Source: Competibacteraceae bacterium UBA2788 (GTDB taxonomy: Bacteria > Pseudomonadota > Gammaproteobacteria > Competibacterales > Competibacteraceae). From it: a stretch of DNA of 13,218 nt. The notes under the pieces were generated by a model, which was given only the letters and a program-made list of their open reading frames with translations, did no database searches and had not been told where the DNA came from. The stretch lies in assembly GCA_002352185.1 (NCBI GenBank), contig DEHY01000036.1, positions 658 to 13,875 on the forward strand, read 5' to 3'. Made by a program: the position numbers and the translations under genes. Numbering within the stretch: position 1 is the first letter of the stretch; the number at the start of each line of letters is the position of its first letter. This document shows positions 9,186 through 13,218 of the stretch, in pieces.

Positions 9186-10300
9186 GTGTGGCGCAACTGC
9201 TGCCGGCCTTGAATGGCGGCGGGGTGGAGCGCGGTACGCTGGAGGTAGCGCGGGAACTGGTTCGGCGCGGCCACCGTTCCATGGTGATCTCTGCGGATGG
9301 GCGGCTGGCGCCGGAACTGTTGCGCGACGGCAGCGAGCATCTCGCCTGGCCGCTGGGCGTCAAATCGCCGCTGACGCTGCGCTGGGTGTGGCCGCTGCGG
9401 CGCTGGCTCACCGAGCAGCGCATCCACATCCTCCATGCCCGTTCGCGGCTGCCGGCCTGGATCGGCTGGCTGGCCTGGCGGGGCATGAATCCGGTAACTC
9501 GACCCCGCTTTATCACCACAGTCCACGGGCTGTATTCGATTTCCCGCTATAGCGCGATTATGACCCGCAGCGAGCGGGTGATCGCAGTGTCCGAGACGGT
9601 GCGCGAGTATCTGCAACGCCATTATCCCGAACTGCCGACGACACGGATTCAGGTGATTCAGCGCGGCGTAGATCCGGCGGCGTTCCCGTATAACTATCGC
9701 CCTTCCGCCGAGTGGCTGGCGAATTGGCATCAGCGCTATCCACAATTGCGGGACGCGCCCGTATTGACTCTGCCGGGACGCCTGAGTCGGCTCAAGGGCC
9801 ACGAGGATTTCATCAATCTGATCGCCCGGCTGCGGATGCACGGCTCATCGGTGCGCGGGTTGATCGTCGGCGGGGTTGAACCGCACCGCCAGCGTTATGC
9901 CGATCAACTCCGGCGCATGGTGCAGGCGAAAGGGTTGAACGAAGTGATTTTGTTCACCGGGCACCGCAGCGACATGCGCGAGATTTACGCGGTGTCTGCG
10001 CTGGTGCTGTCGCTGTCGGCGCAGCCTGAATCTTTTGGACGCACGGTGCTGGAGGCATTGAGCCTGGGCACGCCGGTGATCGGCTACGATCATGGCGGCG
10101 TCGGCGAAGTTCTGGCGCGAATCTATCCCGCCGGTCTGGCGCCATTTAACGATCCGGATGCGCTGACGGCGCGGGTGATCGCACTGCTGACTGCTGCGCC
10201 GCCAGTGCCGTCGGAACCGATTTTTCCGCTGCAACGGATGCTGGACGAGACGCTGGCGTTGTACGAATCCCTGCATCAAGCACCGAGGAATCTCGCGTGA
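9173..10300 (+). CDS. GT4-family glycosyltransferase, probable LPS/surface-glycan enzyme
   Basis: A 375-residue retaining GT-B enzyme. The N-terminal acceptor half has the loop GGGVERGTLEVARELVRRGH (residues 15-34), standard in GT4, and a HGLYSISRYSAIM segment. The C-terminal donor half has GRLSRLKGHEDF (202-213), whose Arg203 and Lys208 should hold the donor phosphates. It also has ESFGRTVLEAL with the E-x7-E pair Glu286/Glu294. The open frame extends upstream to about 8750, but that part is a shadow of the ELM1-family gene. ATG 9173 gives the canonical start MVRLSVAQLLPALNGGG. The gene overlaps the upstream stop by 13 bases and its own TGA overlaps the GTG of the next gene. Sugar and acceptor cannot be read from sequence; a WaaG-like core enzyme is one possibility. 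Confidence 0.93.
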   Translation: MVRLSVAQLLPALNGGGVERGTLEVARELVRRGHRSMVISADGRLAPELLRDGSEHLAWPLGVKSPLTLRWVWPLRRWLTEQRIHILHARSRLPAWIGWLAWRGMNPVTRPRFITTVHGLYSISRYSAIMTRSERVIAVSETVREYLQRHYPELPTTRIQVIQRGVDPAAFPYNYRPSAEWLANWHQRYPQLRDAPVLTLPGRLSRLKGHEDFINLIARLRMHGSSVRGLIVGGVEPHRQRYADQLRRMVQAKGLNEVILFTGHRSDMREIYAVSALVLSLSAQPESFGRTVLEALSLGTPVIGYDHGGVGEVLARIYPAGLAPFNDPDALTARVIALLTAAPPVPSEPIFPLQRMLDETLALYESLHQAPRNLA

Positions 10301-11289
10301 GACTCGCGCCATCGGGGCGAACCCTGATCGTGCAGCCATTGCCCGGCATTGGCGATATGGTCTGGCATCTGCCTCATATCCATGCCATCGCTGCGACGAC
10401 GGTTGAAGGTCGGGTAGATATTTTGACCAAACCGCGCTCGCAGGCGGATCGGTTGTTGTGCGCTGATCCTTGCGTCAAACAGGTAGTGTGGCTGGAGCGC
10501 GAACCCGGTCGCCACGCGGGAGCGCTTGGTTTGCTGCGGCTGGCGGCGCGGCTGCGGCGGGAATCGTATCAGCGGGTGTGGTTTCTGCATGGCAGCGCCC
10601 GCTATGCGCTGGCGGCGCGGCTGGCCGGCGTCCCGGAGCGGATCGGCTATGGAATCGGCCTGCAATCGCTACTGCTGACGGCGCCGGTGCGTTTGCCCAC
10701 CGGCCTGCGCCACGCCCATCCCATCCTCCGGGCGGATGCGCTGCTGAATCTGCTGGAAATCCCCCGCACTGAACCGGAACCCCGATTGACCGTGGATGCC
10801 GCCGCCGGGCAGGCGGTCGCCAAACGGTTTGCAGCCTGGCCCGCGCCGTGGATTGCGCTGGGCGTCGGCAGCAGCGAACCTTGGAAACAGTGGGGCGCAA
10901 CGCGGTTCGCGGAACTGGCGCTGGCGCTGCACCGCCAACGGGCAGGCTCGATTTTCATTGTGGGCGGACCGGCGGAACGGGCGCTGGCCGATAGCATTTT
11001 CAGCCGGATCAACGAGGGCGGCGGCGCAGCGGCGGATGCGGTGGCGCTGCCGCTGGAACAAACGGCGGCGCTGCTGGCCCGTTGCCGCGCCTACATTGGC
11101 AATGATACCGGGGTGCTGAACATGGCGGCGGCGTTGCAAGTGCCCGCTATTGGCCTGTTCGGCGGATCGGCGCCGCTGACCCATTCCCGCTTTATCTGCC
11201 CGGTCACGCCGCCGCCCGGCGCGCTGGGCATGGCGGCGATCACGCTTCCCCATGTCCTCGAAACCTTGATGCGGCTGTCGGCGCGATGA
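10297..11289 (+). CDS. GT9-family glycosyltransferase (heptosyltransferase-like)
   Basis: A 330-residue GT9 protein of the ADP-heptose:LPS heptosyltransferase family (WaaC/WaaF/WaaQ type). The opening LIVQPLPGIGDMVWHLPHIHAI contains Asp20 in GDMV, in the place of the catalytic Asp of WaaC. The C-terminal half has IALGVGSSEPWKQWG and the GT9 signature NDTGVLNMAAAL (Asn269-Asp270-Thr271-Gly272), followed by GLFGGSAPLTHS. It starts at GTG 10297, which shares a GTGA overlap with the previous stop; AGGA at 10286-10289 lies seven bases upstream. Its own TGA overlaps the ligase ATG (ATGA). The exact heptose position, or whether the donor is heptose, is not decidable here. Only one GT9 gene is in the window, so the usual second heptosyltransferase must lie elsewhere if present. 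Confidence 0.92.
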   Translation: MRLAPSGRTLIVQPLPGIGDMVWHLPHIHAIAATTVEGRVDILTKPRSQADRLLCADPCVKQVVWLEREPGRHAGALGLLRLAARLRRESYQRVWFLHGSARYALAARLAGVPERIGYGIGLQSLLLTAPVRLPTGLRHAHPILRADALLNLLEIPRTEPEPRLTVDAAAGQAVAKRFAAWPAPWIALGVGSSEPWKQWGATRFAELALALHRQRAGSIFIVGGPAERALADSIFSRINEGGGAAADAVALPLEQTAALLARCRAYIGNDTGVLNMAAALQVPAIGLFGGSAPLTHSRFICPVTPPPGALGMAAITLPHVLETLMRLSAR

Positions 11290-12503
11290 AATTCACTACG
11301 TTCCATAACAAGATTCAGGATGCCTTTTTCCGGCGGGGGTGGTTGTTGCCGGTGGTGTTGCCGCTGACCCAGCTTGGTGGCCGCGCTCTATTCAATATGG
11401 CCGCCGGCGTTTATGCGCTGTGGGGATTGCTTAGCCTGTGGAGTCGTCGGGAACGGCTGGATCGCATGACCGCGCTGCTGTATCTGATCCTGCTGAGTGC
11501 GTTTCTGCTGGGCATCCCCGGCGCGATGGAACCGGCGGGAGCGCTCAGAGCCTGGGGGATGTTCCTCATGCACAGCCTGACCTTGCTGCTGATGCAGGCG
11601 GCGCTACAGGAGTCTCCCGTCCAGATCGACCGCCTGCTGAACGCCATGGCGCTCTTTGGCGGGATCACGCTGGCAGGCTTATATGCGTTGCTGCCCTACT
11701 ATGTCCTCGGCGGGTCCGGTCAGCCGTTTGATCCCAGCACTCAACTCCAGGAAGACAATCTGCCCTTTCTGTTGCCGTTCATGCTGGGCTGGATTTGGCG
11801 GCAGGAACGGAGTCACTGGCGCTATGGAGCAATGGCCGGGGTGATCGCTGCCAGCCTGGGCTATATCGTGCTGGCCGAAGGGCGGGCGGCGCTACTCGGT
11901 CTCAGCGCGGGGCTGGCGGTATTCTGCTGGGCCGCGCTGGGCTGGCGCCTGCGCTGGATCGCGCTGCTGCCGGCGCTGGTGCTCGCGCTGGGCGTCGTTG
12001 CCAATACCGGGCCGTTCCGCAAGGCGGAAATGGATCCGGAACATCCGCTGGATGCCTTCACTACCGGACGCACTATTCTGTGGCGGCAGGCGCTGGCGCA
12101 TCCGCCCGCCCGACCGTGGCTGGGCGTGGGCATCGGCAATGGGTTCCAAGCCAAACAGGTGCTCAATTTTGAGATCAACGGCAACCGGATACAGGTCAAG
12201 CACTTGCATAATTTTTTGATGGACGCCTGGTACGAAACCGGTTTGCTCGGTTTAGGCGCGCTGTTAGCGCTGATCGGCGCCGTATTGGGGCGGCTGGCGT
12301 GGGCGTGGCGGCGGCTGTCTGCCGGGGATCGCCAGCGCGCCGGGGTGGTGCTGGCGGCGGCGCTGGCTATTATGACCGCCGGGTTATTGAGCTTTAGTTA
12401 CACATCCCGGTATTTCGCCTGTTACCTGTTCGCCTGTCTGGGAGGATTAAGCTATTTCGCTACTCCGCCAGCAGCCGCTGATACAATTCCAGATAGGCGT
12501 TGA
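11286..12503 (+). CDS. O-antigen ligase / Wzy-family polytopic membrane protein
   Basis: A 405-residue, very hydrophobic inner-membrane protein with roughly ten membrane segments (for example about 19-50, 63-79, 87-107, 119-141, 159-172, 181-197, 200-219, 223-240, 318-342, 352-370 and 375-391). The long periplasmic loop lies at about 241-317. It carries the Wzy_C-type motifs: EGRAALLGL with Arg200, TTGRTILW near 259-266, and HLHNFLMDAWYETGLLGL with His306, His308 and Asn309. WaaL enzymes use such Arg and His residues to join undecaprenyl-linked O-antigen to lipid A-core. The start ATG 11286 overlaps the upstream stop (ATGA). Its last 14 codons overlap a convergent gene. Wzy polymerase or a capsule-type ligase cannot be excluded, because the family is divergent. 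Context with GT4 and GT9 enzymes favours LPS. Confidence 0.88.
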   Translation: MKFTTFHNKIQDAFFRRGWLLPVVLPLTQLGGRALFNMAAGVYALWGLLSLWSRRERLDRMTALLYLILLSAFLLGIPGAMEPAGALRAWGMFLMHSLTLLLMQAALQESPVQIDRLLNAMALFGGITLAGLYALLPYYVLGGSGQPFDPSTQLQEDNLPFLLPFMLGWIWRQERSHWRYGAMAGVIAASLGYIVLAEGRAALLGLSAGLAVFCWAALGWRLRWIALLPALVLALGVVANTGPFRKAEMDPEHPLDAFTTGRTILWRQALAHPPARPWLGVGIGNGFQAKQVLNFEINGNRIQVKHLHNFLMDAWYETGLLGLGALLALIGAVLGRLAWAWRRLSAGDRQRAGVVLAAALAIMTAGLLSFSYTSRYFACYLFACLGGLSYFATPPAAADTIPDRR

Positions 12504-13218
12504 CGATGTGCTGCTGGCTGTAATGGCTCTCCGCTTTTGCCCGGCCATTGGCCGCCAGCCGCTGCCGCAGCGGTTCGTCCGTCAGGAGTCGGCGAATGCC
12601 ATCGGCCAGCGCCTGCGGCTGCTGGGGTGGAACCAGCCAGGCGTCTTCACCCTGAGCAACCAGTTCCGCAGCGCCGGCGGTCTGGGTGGATAACACCGCA
12701 CGGCCATGCGCCCAGGCTTCCAGGATCACGTTGCCCAAGGTTTCATGGCGCGATGGGCAGACGAACAGGTCGGCCAGTTCGTAGTAGGGATGGGGATCGA
12801 GTTGCCAGCCGACCCAACGCACCCGCTCGCCGACGCTGATCTGATCGGCGTAATTGCGAAGCCTGGCGTTTAAGGGACCGTCGCCCGCGATAACCAGATA
12901 CAGCGGTCGGTGATCAAGCGTGGAACCGAGCGTGGACAGGGCGGCCAGCAGATCCTCGAAACCCTTGACCGGGTGCAAGCGGCCCACCGCGACCAGGATC
13001 AGCGCCTCTTCGGGAATATGCAACCGCCGCCGCTGCTCCGCCAGCAGTTCCGGTGAACTGGCGGCTGGGAGATCAACAAAGTTGCCGATGTGAGCGATCC
13101 GCGTTGCGGGTAATCCGTTGTTGATCAGATAGTCGCAAATACCCTTGGTATTGCCGACCCAGGCATGAGCGTGCCGATAGCCTTTGAGGTCATAATAGCC
13201 ACCGAGTCGGGCGACATG
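12460..13218 (-). CDS. GT4-family glycosyltransferase, partial (N-terminus outside window)
   Basis: The frame runs unbroken from the right edge (bases 13218-13216 read CAT, a His codon) to a TAG at 12462-12460, giving 252 C-terminal residues. It begins inside the acceptor domain with HVARLGGYYDLKGY and AWVGNTKGICDYL. The linker AHIGNFVDL follows, then the donor domain with VAVGRLHPVKGFEDLL (phosphate-binding Arg and Lys) and SRHETLGNVILEAWAHG, which holds the E-x7-E pair. LVIAGDGPL and ELYQRLLAE complete the GT4 layout. A TTG inside the frame at 13023 is not the start, because coding continues past it with GT4 sequence. The gene converges on the ligase gene and probably belongs to the same glycan locus but a different transcript. 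Donor and acceptor are unknown. Confidence 0.93.
   Translation of the reverse strand, partial: HVARLGGYYDLKGYRHAHAWVGNTKGICDYLINNGLPATRIAHIGNFVDLPAASSPELLAEQRRRLHIPEEALILVAVGRLHPVKGFEDLLAALSTLGSTLDHRPLYLVIAGDGPLNARLRNYADQISVGERVRWVGWQLDPHPYYELADLFVCPSRHETLGNVILEAWAHGRAVLSTQTAGAAELVAQGEDAWLVPPQQPQALADGIRRLLTDEPLRQRLAANGRAKAESHYSQQHIVNAYLELYQRLLAE

Noticed and set aside
8277..13218. Glycan gene cluster considered as a recent horizontal island
   Set aside because: Base composition and codon style look like those of glnE and ilvE, and no integrase, tRNA or flanking repeats are visible.

Overview
The window is a GC-rich (about 60% by eye), densely coded stretch of bacterial chromosome. The GroES/GroEL and GlnE sequences and the order glnE-ilvE-LPS genes point to a gammaproteobacterium outside the enteric group; I recall the same order (glnE, ilvE, then waa genes) from Pseudomonas. 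A purple-sulfur or Competibacter-like lineage would fit, but the sequence alone does not settle it. There are no tRNA or rRNA genes, insertion sequences, CRISPR arrays, integrases or sharp base-composition breaks.

Layout: (1) 1-389, the 3' end of a GGDEF diguanylate cyclase gene with an intact inhibitory I-site. (2) 390-577, a regulatory region holding a heat-shock sigma-32-like promoter, a sigma-70-like promoter and a CIRCE operator for HrcA. It drives groES (578-868) and groEL (934-2589), closed by a strong UUCG-loop terminator. (3) 2687-12503, eight same-strand genes with gaps of 0-42 bp or short overlaps: a DUF945/YdgA-like protein, glnE, ilvE, a small CHCC zinc-finger protein, an ELM1-family protein, a GT4 glycosyltransferase, a GT9 heptosyltransferase-like protein and an O-antigen ligase-like membrane protein. 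The last four are joined by 13-bp and 4-bp (GTGA, ATGA) overlaps and look like a translationally coupled envelope-glycan module. (4) 12460-13218, a convergent GT4 glycosyltransferase gene on the minus strand. It runs off the window and overlaps the ligase gene tail to tail by 44 bp.

Functionally, the window goes from stress chaperonins, through nitrogen control (GlnE adenylylates and deadenylylates glutamine synthetase) and branched-chain amino acid transamination (IlvE), to assembly of a cell-surface glycan, probably LPS core or O-antigen. The best observations are the stacked heat-shock control upstream of groESL, the ELM1-like protein inside the glycosyltransferase operon, and the conserved zinc-finger gene between ilvE and the glycan genes. 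I saw no convincing evidence of a wholly new system; most of the window is core genome.
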